A stretch of DNA of 18,832 nt. It comes from Treponema sp. GTDB taxonomy: Bacteria; Spirochaetota; Spirochaetia; Treponematales; Breznakiellaceae. Below the pieces are notes generated by a model. That model saw only the letters and a list, made by a program, of their open reading frames with translations, did no database searches and was not told the origin of the DNA. The stretch lies in assembly GCA_031276615.1 (NCBI GenBank), contig JAISND010000007.1:1-18832 (forward strand). The letters run 5' to 3'. Below, piece by piece: positions 1-6,777 of this stretch (positions are counted from its first letter, which is position 1; every line of letters starts with the position of its first letter). Both the position numbers and the translations under genes were made by a program.

Positions 1-274
1 CGGGAATCCTTACCGCGCCGAAACTGTTCCGCACAAGGAGGATGCCGTTTTCCACCAGCTCCATCCGTTCGGGAAAGGCGGTTATCTGCTGAAGCGCCAA
101 ATCGGTAAGGCGGGAAACAAAAATCGCGTGCTGGGGAAGGGGGCCCGAAGAATCAACGCGGAAGAGCAGCCGGTTGTCGTCGGACAAATCAAGGCCGCTG
201 AAATTTATCTCCCCCCGAACGGCAACAAGGGAAAGACACAGCCCGAAAAGAAACGCGCAGAAGCGATTCTTCAT
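1..274 (-). CDS. Secreted hypothetical protein, possibly beta-propeller (5' part only)
   Basis: The ORF begins with ATG at 274 and runs off the left edge with no stop; 91 residues are visible. The start follows the stop of the 62-residue gene directly (TGA then ATG), which suggests translational coupling. Residues 1-20 form a signal peptide: K3 and R5, then a hydrophobic core (FCAFLFGLCLSLVAV), with likely cleavage near residues 20-21. The mature part contains LDLSDDNRLLFR, then FVSRLTDLALQQITAFPE. This alternation of 'display' and 'tolerance' strands resembles the TolB/WD40-like (PD40) propeller proteins that are common in treponemes. The propeller assignment is inference from one partial blade; export is well supported. 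Confidence 0.72.
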   Translation of the reverse strand, partial: MKNRFCAFLFGLCLSLVAVRGEINFSGLDLSDDNRLLFRVDSSGPLPQHAIFVSRLTDLALQQITAFPERMELVENGILLVRNSFGAVRIP

Positions 275-463
275 TCACTTGCCTGTTTTTTGAAGCAGGA
301 ATTCATCCAGTTCGCGTTCCAGGACACCCAGACGATCCCCCAGTTCGTGAATCCGCCGTATGGAGTACTGTATCTGCCTGTCCATCAGCCGGTCGCAGGC
401 CTCATCCAATACCGTGTCGAAAGAAATATCTTTAACAATAACGGGGTTTTCGCCGGGCATCAT
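275..463 (-). CDS. Small helical hypothetical protein (62 aa)
   Basis: I do not recognise the function. The protein is 62 residues, has no signal peptide or membrane segment, and its second half (about residues 28-58) is a charged helix with spaced Leu/Ile (IRRIHELGDRLGVLERELDE), likely a short coiled coil. It starts with two consecutive ATG codons (463 and 460); neither has a clear Shine-Dalgarno sequence. Reality is supported by its position: 19 nt after a gene with an excellent Shine-Dalgarno sequence and abutting the next start codon with zero spacing. It may be a small adaptor or oligomerisation protein for its neighbours, but nothing in the sequence proves this. Confidence 0.62.
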   Translation of the reverse strand: MMPGENPVIVKDISFDTVLDEACDRLMDRQIQYSIRRIHELGDRLGVLERELDEFLLQKTGK

Positions 464-482
464 ACTATGGGCCTGTCAGGGG

Positions 483-611
483 CTAGCCGTTAGAATTGAA
501 TTCTATTGCCTGCTCGGAAATACCCCTGTTATCGGCTCCCGAGTTGTCAAAGGCCCTGATAAAGGTCACTACCGCGATAAAAGCGATAAGAATCAACACC
601 AGATTACGCAT
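483..611 (-). CDS. Single-pass membrane microprotein (42 aa)
   Basis: ATG at 611 is preceded by a near-ideal Shine-Dalgarno sequence (TCTGGAGGT, with 4-5 nt from GGAGG to ATG), and the frame closes with TAG at 483-485. The product has a two-residue positive N-terminus (R2), one strongly hydrophobic helix at residues 4-18 (LVLILIAFIAVVTFI), R19 at the boundary, then an acidic polar tail of about 22 residues. There is no cleavage site or lipobox, so it is probably an inner-membrane anchor with its tail outside the cytoplasm or at the interface. It sits 60 nt after the M23 gene and 19 nt before the 62-residue gene. The function is unknown. It is easily missed by gene finders with a 60-residue cutoff. 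Confidence 0.75.
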   Translation of the reverse strand: MRNLVLILIAFIAVVTFIRAFDNSGADNRGISEQAIEFNSNG

Positions 612-636
612 GAAACCTCCAGAACGGGCAAAGAAA

Positions 637-666
637 AACATATTTTCGATTCTTTTTTCATGTTAA
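637..666 (-). promoter_or_regulatory. Possible sigma70 promoter for the microprotein gene
   Basis: On the minus strand TTAACA (666-661) lies 18 nt from TATGTT (642-637), in AT-rich DNA between the M23 stop and the microprotein Shine-Dalgarno sequence. The -35 matches the consensus at 5 of 6 positions and the -10 at 4 of 6. It would let the three small downstream genes be expressed apart from the endopeptidase. The match is modest and AT-rich stretches yield such matches by chance. Confidence 0.3.
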
Positions 667-671
667 GCCTC

Positions 672-1925
672 TTACTGAAGTAAATCAAGGGGATTAATTG
701 CCCTTCCGTTCCTGTATACCGCGAAATGGAGATGGGGGCCGGTACTGTAACCGGTGTTGCCCACTTCCCCAATCTTGCTCCCCTGGATCACCCGGTCTCC
801 CTCCCCAACCGATATGACCGAAAGATGGGCGTACATGGTCTGGTAAGCACCGTCGTGGCTCAGAATGATGAATTTGCCGTAGGTGGCGTTGAACCCGAGG
901 GCCGAAACCCTGCCGTCCATGGCGGCCTTTACCGGCGTGCCTATGCCCGCCGCAAGATCCACCGCCGCGTGGTAGCGCCGTACCCCGCTGATGGGATCGT
1001 TGCGCCAGCCGAAGGGACTGGTAAGCCTGCCCCTGATCGGGTAGATCAGCAGTTCGCCCAGGGCAAGTTTGAGATCCTCGCTGCGCATTTTCGCGCCGGG
1101 GATAAAAAGCTGCTGTCCCGGGCTCAGGGCGTCGCTCCGCAGATCATTGGCGTCGAGAACCGCCTCCAGGGGAACCCCCATTGATTTTGATATTTTGGAG
1201 AGACTGTCCCCCTTTTTCACCGTATAGGGAATGCCGTCCATATTGGGAATCCGCAGCGTTTCCCCTTCCCGAAGGCGGCGGGCGTTCCTGATACTGTTGG
1301 AAGCGATGATCGCATCCATGGAAATGGCGTGAGCCGCGGCGATTTTGGAGACCGAATCGCCTTTTTTCACCGTATAGGAAGTCCAGGTAAAGGTTTCCAT
1401 CAGGTCGAGGGGTATTTCCGCGGCGGCCGGATCGTTCAGGGCGGGGATTCCCGCGTAGGAGGCAAGATTCCGCCGGGCCTCTCCGTCCGGGGCCGGTTCC
1501 AGGGCGTAGTCCCCCACGGAAGGAAGGGCGAGACCGGGGGCTTCCCAGTTCAGCACAAGAAGCGAAAGCGCCACGGTTCCGGCGACAACCGCGAGAGAGG
1601 CAAGGGAAGGAACGGGAAAGCTGAAACCCGGAGACCGGCTCTCCCGGCCATGTTCGGGAACGCGCCGCTCTTCCCCGCGCGGGGCCGCCTGCCCGGACCT
1701 GAAACGCCGCGTCTTCCGCCGGCCGGAGATGTCCGGCAGGCGGAAAAATGAAAACACCGGATTCTTCCGCCGGACATTTTTTTTCCGCCTGATATGGGCG
1801 GGTTCCTGCTTCATCTCCCGGATAAAACCGGCATCGTAAACCCTCTGATAACCGGGTGATGCGTATAACGGGGAAGCCTTCCTCCGCCTGGCCACATGCT
1901 GTTTTCCGATAATATTGGACATCAT
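672..1925 (-). CDS. LysM-LysM-peptidase M23 membrane-anchored endopeptidase
   Basis: A peptidoglycan DD-endopeptidase of the LytM/M23 family acting in the periplasm. The 417 residues show a long basic cytoplasmic N-terminus (1-100, rich in Arg and Lys), a membrane segment at about 104-126, LysM repeats at about 183-227 and 233-277 (both with YTVKKGDS.SKI), and a C-terminal M23 domain at about 300-413. The zinc-site motifs are intact: H319-x3-D323 (RYHAAVD), YAHL near 365, and GPHLHF with H398 and H400. The catalytic domain therefore looks active rather than a degenerate activator such as EnvC/NlpD. Translation starts at one of two adjacent ATGs (1925 or 1922) without a clear Shine-Dalgarno sequence; an ATG at 1814 would shorten the basic tail. 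The roughly 100-residue cytoplasmic extension is unusual for the family. The gene diverges from lepB. Confidence 0.88.
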   Translation of the reverse strand: MMSNIIGKQHVARRRKASPLYASPGYQRVYDAGFIREMKQEPAHIRRKKNVRRKNPVFSFFRLPDISGRRKTRRFRSGQAAPRGEERRVPEHGRESRSPGFSFPVPSLASLAVVAGTVALSLLVLNWEAPGLALPSVGDYALEPAPDGEARRNLASYAGIPALNDPAAAEIPLDLMETFTWTSYTVKKGDSVSKIAAAHAISMDAIIASNSIRNARRLREGETLRIPNMDGIPYTVKKGDSLSKISKSMGVPLEAVLDANDLRSDALSPGQQLFIPGAKMRSEDLKLALGELLIYPIRGRLTSPFGWRNDPISGVRRYHAAVDLAAGIGTPVKAAMDGRVSALGFNATYGKFIILSHDGAYQTMYAHLSVISVGEGDRVIQGSKIGEVGNTGYSTGPHLHFAVYRNGRAINPLDLLQ

Positions 1926-1934
1926 ACTGGTTTA

Positions 1935-1963
1935 TCGACACAATTAAAGGGAATGATTATACT
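1935..1963 (+). promoter_or_regulatory. Sigma70-type promoter of the lepB-ftsI-DUF115 operon
   Basis: TCGACA (1935-1940; 5 of 6 to TTGACA) is followed after exactly 17 nt by TATACT (1958-1963; 5 of 6 to TATAAT). A transcription start about 7 nt after the -10 would fall near 1970, two bases before the lepB ATG at 1972. There is also no Shine-Dalgarno sequence at normal distance; the nearest purine run, AAAGGGA, lies more than 18 nt upstream of the ATG and upstream of the predicted start. The message should therefore be leaderless or nearly so. Confidence 0.55.
1956..1961 (-). promoter_or_regulatory. Minus-strand -10 element (TATAAT) for the M23 gene
   Basis: A perfect TATAAT reads leftward, 30 nt from the endopeptidase ATG. 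No good -35 is seen 16-18 nt upstream, inside lepB. It overlaps the plus-strand -10 of lepB by four bases, so the two promoters may be alternatives at one melting site. The predicted start near 1949 leaves a leader of about 24 nt without a Shine-Dalgarno sequence. Confidence 0.4.
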
Positions 1964-1971
1964 CCTGATAT

Positions 1972-2349
1972 ATGGGAAAGGCGGTTTTGGGGGCTTTGAT
2001 TGCGGCCGTCATCATAAAATTGTTTTTGTTTGATCTGATAATCGCCGAGGGCGATTCCATGGAGCCGGTCATACACTCGGGCGCCGTACTGGTGATAAAC
2101 CGCCTGCAGTACGGATTCCGTTTCCCCGGACAGCCGGGCTACCTGCTGCGCTGGGGCGTCCCCAGACAGGGCGAAGTGGTGGTTTTTTACACCCCCTCGG
2201 GAAAACTCGCGGTCAAACGCTGCGGGCTTCCCGTTGAAAAGGGTTATTTCACGGCCCTGGGGGACAACAGCCTCCAGTCCTACGATTCCCGGTCTTACGG
2301 CCCCGTCCCGGTTGATAAAATAACAGGAAAGGTGCTGGGGATTAAATGA
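1972..2349 (+). CDS. lepB: Signal peptidase I, short form (125 aa)
   Basis: A type I leader peptidase (S26), which cleaves signal peptides on the outer face of the inner membrane. One N-terminal membrane segment (residues 4-24) leads directly into GDSMEP, with nucleophile S29. The general-base Lys lies in LAVKR (K82). The later box GDNSLQSYDSR.YGPV (residues about 97-113) matches the conserved family signature. At 125 residues it is at the small end for the family and lacks the large inserted cap of E. coli LepB, so it is a minimal bacterial or Gram-positive-like architecture. Its TGA overlaps the ATG of ftsI (ATGA), which implies translational coupling. No Shine-Dalgarno sequence precedes the ATG, consistent with the promoter lying almost on the start codon. 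Confidence 0.9.
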   Translation: MGKAVLGALIAAVIIKLFLFDLIIAEGDSMEPVIHSGAVLVINRLQYGFRFPGQPGYLLRWGVPRQGEVVVFYTPSGKLAVKRCGLPVEKGYFTALGDNSLQSYDSRSYGPVPVDKITGKVLGIK

Positions 2350-4199
2350 ACGCAATGCTGAAACGCCGCTTTGTTTTCTTTTTTTCGTTTCTGGCGCTCG
2401 CCGCGGCGGGGCTTCTTGTCCGTTACGGGATCCTCATGCTGGGCGGCCGGCCGCCGCCGGAACCGGCCGCTTCCCGGAAATTCGCGGAACGGGGCGCCAT
2501 TCTTGATCGGAACGGCCGCTTCCTCGCCCTCCAGACAAGGCTCGCCAACGTCAGCGTCTGGCGGCCGGAAATCACCGGCCTTGACGCCCTCTGCGGGGAG
2601 CTTGCGCCCATTCTGGAACAGCCCGCCGGCGAGATTCGGGAACGGATAAGCCAGTCGGCCAGCGATTTTGTATATCTTAAAAAACAGGTTGACGAATCCA
2701 CCATACACCTGATAAACGAGGCCCGTTCCGGGGGCAGAATCCGGGGGGTTTCGCTGGAACCCATCGTGGGACGCATCTACCCGGAGCGGACCCTGGCCGG
2801 CCAGATCGTCGGTTTTGTGGGAGACGAAAACGACGGGCTTGCGGGAATCGAGTACGCCTTTGACAATGAACTCGCGGGGGCCGAAACCGGCGGGAAGGGC
2901 AGCCAGGTCGTGCTCACCATTGACGCGAATGTGCAGCACATCCTCGAAGAGATCGCTGCCGCGACTCTCCTTGAAAACCGCGCCGAGGCGGTAATGCTCA
3001 TGGCGATGGATCCCCGCAGCGGCGACATTCTTGGTTCCGCCTCCCTTCCCGGTTTTGATCCCAACGATATCAGAAGCTCCGACGAAAACTCGCGCATGGA
3101 CCGGCCGGCCATCTGGTCATACGAGCCCGGTTCCGTGTTCAAGGTTTTTTCGCTTTCGGCGCTTATGGATTCGGGCAGCATCAGCGGCGATTCGGTTTTT
3201 GTGTGCAACGGCAGATACGAGCGGCTTACCGGCGGGGATGAACTGATCAGGATCAACTGCCTCGGAGTCCACGGCAGGGTAAGCGCCAGGGAGATTATTA
3301 TCTATTCCTGCAACGCCGGCGCGGCCTACGCGTCCGACCGGATTGGAAACGGCGCTTTTTATGAACTCCTGCGGGAATACGGTTTCGGCGCCCGTACCGG
3401 CGCGGGCAGCCCCGGCGAAACCGCGGGCTTCCTGCGTGCGGCGGATCGCTGGTCGGACCGTTCCAAGCCGACCATAGCCATGGGGCAGGAAATTGCCGTG
3501 TCGGCCCTTCAGATGATCCAGGCCGCGACCGCCATTGCCAACGACGGCATCCTTGTGCCCCCGCGGATTGTCTCGCGTGTCGTTCCCGCCGACGGCGGTC
3601 CCGCCAAAACCTGGGAAGCCGGATCCAGCCGCCGCATCCTCAGGGCCGAAACCGCCAGGGCCATGCGATCCTATATGGTGGACGTTACTTCCAGCATCGG
3701 AACCGGCTGGCGGGCGAATGTGGAGGACCTTTCCCTTGCGGTCAAGACCGGTACCGCCCAGATCATCGATCCGGTAACCAGGGCCTATTCGGACACCGAC
3801 TTCATCGCCAGTTGTATCGCCCTGCTCCCCGCGGAATCCCCCTCGCTCATCCTCTACCTGGTCATCGTCAAACCCCGGGGGGAATATTTCGGCGGGCGCA
3901 TTGCCGCGCCCCCCATTCGTGAAGCCGCCGAAGCGCTTGTCGATTACCTGGGCATACCCCGGGGGCGCAACCCCCAGATTGACCATTTGCCGTCGGTCGC
4001 CCTGGAAAGCGGCCGCCTCCCGGTAATCACCGGCACGATTCCGGACTTCAGGGGCCTTGCCAAGAGAACGCTTCTCCCCCTTGTCCTGCGGGACGATCTT
4101 CACCTGGAACTCAGGGGCGATGGCTGGGTGCGGCGGCAGTCCCCCCCGCCGGGCACGCCCCTTGCGCCGGATACGGTCATAGTGCTTGAGCTGGAGTAA
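2346..4199 (+). CDS. ftsI: FtsI/PBP2-type transpeptidase with a C-terminal PASTA domain
   Basis: A class B penicillin-binding protein: peptidoglycan DD-transpeptidase, probably the septal or elongation enzyme. The 617 residues comprise a single N-terminal membrane anchor (about 8-32), a PBP dimerisation domain (about 45-170), a transpeptidase domain (about 185-535) with all three active-site motifs intact (S263-x-x-K266 in EPGSVFK, S321-C-N323, K467-T-G469), and one PASTA-like domain at about 557-617 (IPDFRGLAKR..., ending PPGTPLAPDTVIVL). PASTA domains sense or bind uncrosslinked peptidoglycan in other families. GGGGA lies 4 nt before the ATG, and the start overlaps the lepB stop. An in-frame ATG three codons later is possible. 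FtsI versus PBP2/SpoVD cannot be settled from sequence alone; the nearby lepB and ftsK do not decide it. Confidence 0.88.
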   Translation: MNAMLKRRFVFFFSFLALAAAGLLVRYGILMLGGRPPPEPAASRKFAERGAILDRNGRFLALQTRLANVSVWRPEITGLDALCGELAPILEQPAGEIRERISQSASDFVYLKKQVDESTIHLINEARSGGRIRGVSLEPIVGRIYPERTLAGQIVGFVGDENDGLAGIEYAFDNELAGAETGGKGSQVVLTIDANVQHILEEIAAATLLENRAEAVMLMAMDPRSGDILGSASLPGFDPNDIRSSDENSRMDRPAIWSYEPGSVFKVFSLSALMDSGSISGDSVFVCNGRYERLTGGDELIRINCLGVHGRVSAREIIIYSCNAGAAYASDRIGNGAFYELLREYGFGARTGAGSPGETAGFLRAADRWSDRSKPTIAMGQEIAVSALQMIQAATAIANDGILVPPRIVSRVVPADGGPAKTWEAGSSRRILRAETARAMRSYMVDVTSSIGTGWRANVEDLSLAVKTGTAQIIDPVTRAYSDTDFIASCIALLPAESPSLILYLVIVKPRGEYFGGRIAAPPIREAAEALVDYLGIPRGRNPQIDHLPSVALESGRLPVITGTIPDFRGLAKRTLLPLVLRDDLHLELRGDGWVRRQSPPPGTPLAPDTVIVLELE

Positions 4200-4231
4200 G
4201 CCGGGAAGGCCGAAAAGGCCGATAAACAAGT

Positions 4232-6181
4232 ATGGGAAACAACGATACCGCGGGGCGGGACATTGCGGAAGGGAACGTTGATCCGCTGGACAGGCTTTTC
4301 CCCGGTCTGGCCGGCGAAATAAACCGCCCCGGTGAAGATACCCTTGCCCCGGAAGAATTAAAAACCGCCGAAACGCCGTCCGGACTGCCTACCCTGATCG
4401 TCAGGGGCGTCCATGTTCATTCGCCAAGGGACCCGGCGCGGGAAAGCCGGCGTCTTGCGGAAAGCGCCGGCCTGACGGACGGCAGGGCGCCCGTCGTCAT
4501 TCTTGGATTCGGCCTTGGTTACGCCGCGGAAGCCGCCGCGGAAATCGCGCCGGGAAGACCCCTCATCATCGTGGAAAAATACCGGGAGCTGCTGCGCAAG
4601 GCCCTGAAAACACGGGATCTTTCGGCGTTTCTGTCAAGAAACAGAATCGTCTTCGTGGCGGGGGGAAGCGGCGAATCCATAAGCGCGGCCCTCGCCCTCT
4701 TTGAAAACGCCGATGGGGAAAACCCCGCGCCGGCGGTAATCAAAAACCGGGCCCTCACCGGCATGGACAGCGAATGGTACGGAGCGGTGGAAAGCCGAAT
4801 CCGGACCTGGACTTTGCGGGACGGCGTAAACTTGGCCACCCTGAAGCGTTTCGGGAAACGGTGGATTCGCAATCTTGCGCGTAACATGGAGGCCATCCGC
4901 GATCTTCCGGGAATAAACGCCCTCGCGGGGCTTGCCGCGGGCGGGCCGGAAGGGAGAGAAGCCCTCCCGGTTTTTCTCGCCGCGGCGGGGCCCAGCCTTG
5001 ACCGGGTGGGACCCCTGCTCGGGGAAATCGCCGGGCGCTGCGTTGTCGTGGCGGTGGACACAAGCCTCCGTTTTCTGCTCAGGCACGGGGTGAATCCCGA
5101 TTTCGTTCTGGTGGTAGACCCCCAGTTCTGGAATTACCGTCATCTGGACGGGGCCGCCGCGCCGGAAACCTGCCTCGTTGCCGAATCGGCGGCGTATCCT
5201 CCGGTGCTGCGCCACCCCTTCAGGGGCAGGCTGCTCTGCGGTTCCCTTTTCCCGCTGGGAAAATTTATCGAGGACAGGGTTGACCCCAAGGGGCAGCTTG
5301 GCGCGGGCGGCTCGGTGGCGACCACGGCCTGGGACTTTGCCCGCAGCCTTGGCGCGGGGGACATCTGGATAGCCGGACTCGACCTTGCCTTTCCGGAATT
5401 CAAAACCCATTTTCGGGGCGCTTTCTTCGAGAACCGTTCCCACGCGGAATCGGAACGCCGCAGCCCCGCGGAAACCTGGCTTGTCCGCGCCCTGCGGGAG
5501 GGCCTTCCCTTTCGGGCAGGCGCCAACACCGGCGGCACGGTACTCACCGACCGCCGCCTTTCGCTCTACGCGGCCTGGTTCGAAAACAGCTTCCGCCGGT
5601 TCCCCCTGATTCGCAACCACGGCCTTTCCCCGGGGGGGCTGGCCCTTGCCGGCCTTGAGACCGAAGCGCCCGAAGCCATCCTCGGCCTGCCCGAGCGCCG
5701 CGCTGAAATAAACCGCCGGCTGGACGCGGCCTTTGCCCGGATTGAGGGGGATTTTTTTGCCCCCGGCGCGGCGCGGCTGCGGGCAAAGCGTTACGACGAA
5801 GCGGTTTCTTCCCTGCTTTCCGGCCTCGATTCCGTCAGGGCCGCGGCCGAACGGGGCGCGCGGGCCGCGGAAAGCGCCCTCGGACAGGCCCCCGGCCGGG
5901 CGGAACGGGAAAAAACCCTCGCGATCCTCGATGAAGTTACCCGAAGCATCGCCGCGAGCGAAGTGAGGGAAGTCGCGGGCTTTCTTTTTCCGGCCCCGGA
6001 GCCGGCCGGGGCGGACGGAGCTGCGGAAGAACCGGCGGGAAGCGGCGCGGACGAAGCCTTCAGGCGCTATCTCAGATCCTCGCTCGGGCTTTGCCGCGCC
6101 CTGGCGGAAACCGCCGGATATACCGTGTCGGTTCTGAAATCCGCCGGAAACCCTAAAGTCCTGCCGCCCTGGAACCGATAA
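4232..6181 (+). CDS. DUF115 (MptE-like) protein, motility-associated glycosyltransferase-like
   Basis: The central region (about residues 215-395) carries DUF115 hallmarks: FLAAAGPSLD (GPSLD at 253-257), VVAVDTSLRFLLRHGVNPDF, a VVDPQF strand, GGSVATTAWD, and AGLDLAF...KTH. This fold is shared by archaeal MptE (6-hydroxymethylpterin pyrophosphokinase) and by bacterial Maf proteins that add pseudaminic- or legionaminic-type sugars to flagellin. In spirochetes the Maf-like role is the more likely, but the substrate is inference. The N-terminal part has a Rossmann-like strand with VVILGFGLGYAAE (88-99) and LIIVEKY. The C-terminus (about 490-610) is Ala/Arg/Glu-rich and helical. It is the last gene of the lepB-ftsI unit, 32 nt after ftsI, with only a weak Shine-Dalgarno sequence (AAGG about 14 nt upstream). 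A strong terminator follows. Confidence 0.8.
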   Translation: MGNNDTAGRDIAEGNVDPLDRLFPGLAGEINRPGEDTLAPEELKTAETPSGLPTLIVRGVHVHSPRDPARESRRLAESAGLTDGRAPVVILGFGLGYAAEAAAEIAPGRPLIIVEKYRELLRKALKTRDLSAFLSRNRIVFVAGGSGESISAALALFENADGENPAPAVIKNRALTGMDSEWYGAVESRIRTWTLRDGVNLATLKRFGKRWIRNLARNMEAIRDLPGINALAGLAAGGPEGREALPVFLAAAGPSLDRVGPLLGEIAGRCVVVAVDTSLRFLLRHGVNPDFVLVVDPQFWNYRHLDGAAAPETCLVAESAAYPPVLRHPFRGRLLCGSLFPLGKFIEDRVDPKGQLGAGGSVATTAWDFARSLGAGDIWIAGLDLAFPEFKTHFRGAFFENRSHAESERRSPAETWLVRALREGLPFRAGANTGGTVLTDRRLSLYAAWFENSFRRFPLIRNHGLSPGGLALAGLETEAPEAILGLPERRAEINRRLDAAFARIEGDFFAPGAARLRAKRYDEAVSSLLSGLDSVRAAAERGARAAESALGQAPGRAEREKTLAILDEVTRSIAASEVREVAGFLFPAPEPAGADGAAEEPAGSGADEAFRRYLRSSLGLCRALAETAGYTVSVLKSAGNPKVLPPWNR

Positions 6182-6192
6182 AAAACTATCGG
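6175..6192. repeat. Small inverted repeat over the DUF115 stop codon
   Basis: CCGATA and TATCGG flank a six-base AAAAAC loop. There is no T run on either side, so it is not an intrinsic terminator; it may protect the 3' end or be chance. Confidence 0.3.
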
Positions 6193-6298
6193 GGGGATTT
6201 GCAGCCTTGCTTTACCTGTAATAACCTCTCATAAATCGACGGTGCGCATACTGACGTCCAGGCGCATCGTCTTTTTTTTGTCCGGGGCGTCACTTTTT
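6182..6298. other. Convergent intergenic gap between the DUF115 gene and atpC
   Basis: These 117 bp hold the plus-strand terminator and a second T run (6294-6300) near the atpC stop. There is no hairpin plus U-tract pointing leftward for atpC, so the ATP synthase message may end elsewhere, use Rho, or use the imperfect reverse of the plus-strand hairpin. Confidence 0.5.
6238..6279 (+). terminator. Intrinsic terminator of the lepB-ftsI-DUF115 operon
   Basis: GACGGTGCGC (6238-6247) pairs with GCGCATCGTC (6262-6271) to form a 10-bp stem with one G-U wobble and a 14-nt loop. Eight T residues follow directly (6272-6279). On the opposite strand the wobble becomes an A-C mismatch and the bases after the stem are not T-rich, so it serves mainly the plus strand. 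It ends 19 nt from the atpC stop, in a convergent arrangement. Confidence 0.8.
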
Positions 6299-6721
6299 TT
6301 AAACGGCCGGCTGCTCTTTCATCTCCGCCACTTTCAGCCGCCATTCGGCGCGCTTCAGTTTTACCCTGGCCTTGTCAATCTCGAACTTGAGCATGCCCGT
6401 GTCAAGGGTTTCCCCGGCTTCGCGTTTGGCGGCTTTGGCGCGTTCCGTGTCGATCTCTTCCGGCCATTCCGCCGCGTCCACCATGAGCACCGTTTTGTGT
6501 TCCTTTACTTCAAGAATGCCTTCGGTGATAAAGGCCGGTCTCCACTTCCCGTTCCTGTCCCTGATACGGAGCGCGCCGGTGACCGACGGAGCGGTAAAGG
6601 GGGAATGGCCGGCATATACGCCGATTTCGCCGTCGACCAGGGCAAGGACTATGGCCTCCACTTTTTCCGAAAAGAAAGGACGATGGGGCGTGTGAACTTC
6701 AAAAACGAACAGTTTCGCCAT
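6299..6721 (-). CDS. atpC: F-type ATP synthase epsilon subunit
   Basis: The central-stalk epsilon subunit, 140 residues, of normal length. The N-terminal beta-sandwich shows FEVHTPHRPFFSEKVEAIVL...GEIGVYAGHSPF, the classic opening with its GxxGxxxxHxP pattern; the C-terminal about 50 residues form the charged helical hairpin that can inhibit hydrolysis. The start is ATG at 6721 because GGAGGAGGGG lies 4-5 nt upstream; an upstream in-frame ATG at 6760 would add 13 basic residues not seen in the family. It is the last gene of the operon, 56 nt after atpD. Confidence 0.92.
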   Translation of the reverse strand: MAKLFVFEVHTPHRPFFSEKVEAIVLALVDGEIGVYAGHSPFTAPSVTGALRIRDRNGKWRPAFITEGILEVKEHKTVLMVDAAEWPEEIDTERAKAAKREAGETLDTGMLKFEIDKARVKLKRAEWRLKVAEMKEQPAV

Positions 6722-6777
6722 TATTCCCCTCCTCCGCGCGCCGGCAGTCCGCCGCTTCACGCCTATGCAACAGGCTG

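Noticed and set aside
1144..1941. 265-codon minus-strand frame overlapping the M23 gene
   Set aside because: Out-of-frame shadow; the LysM and M23 motifs are in the other minus frame.
4204..4225. GGCC-GAAAA-GGCC hairpin between ftsI and the DUF115 gene as a terminator
   Set aside because: Stem of four bp, no T run, and the next gene in the same direction begins within a few bases.
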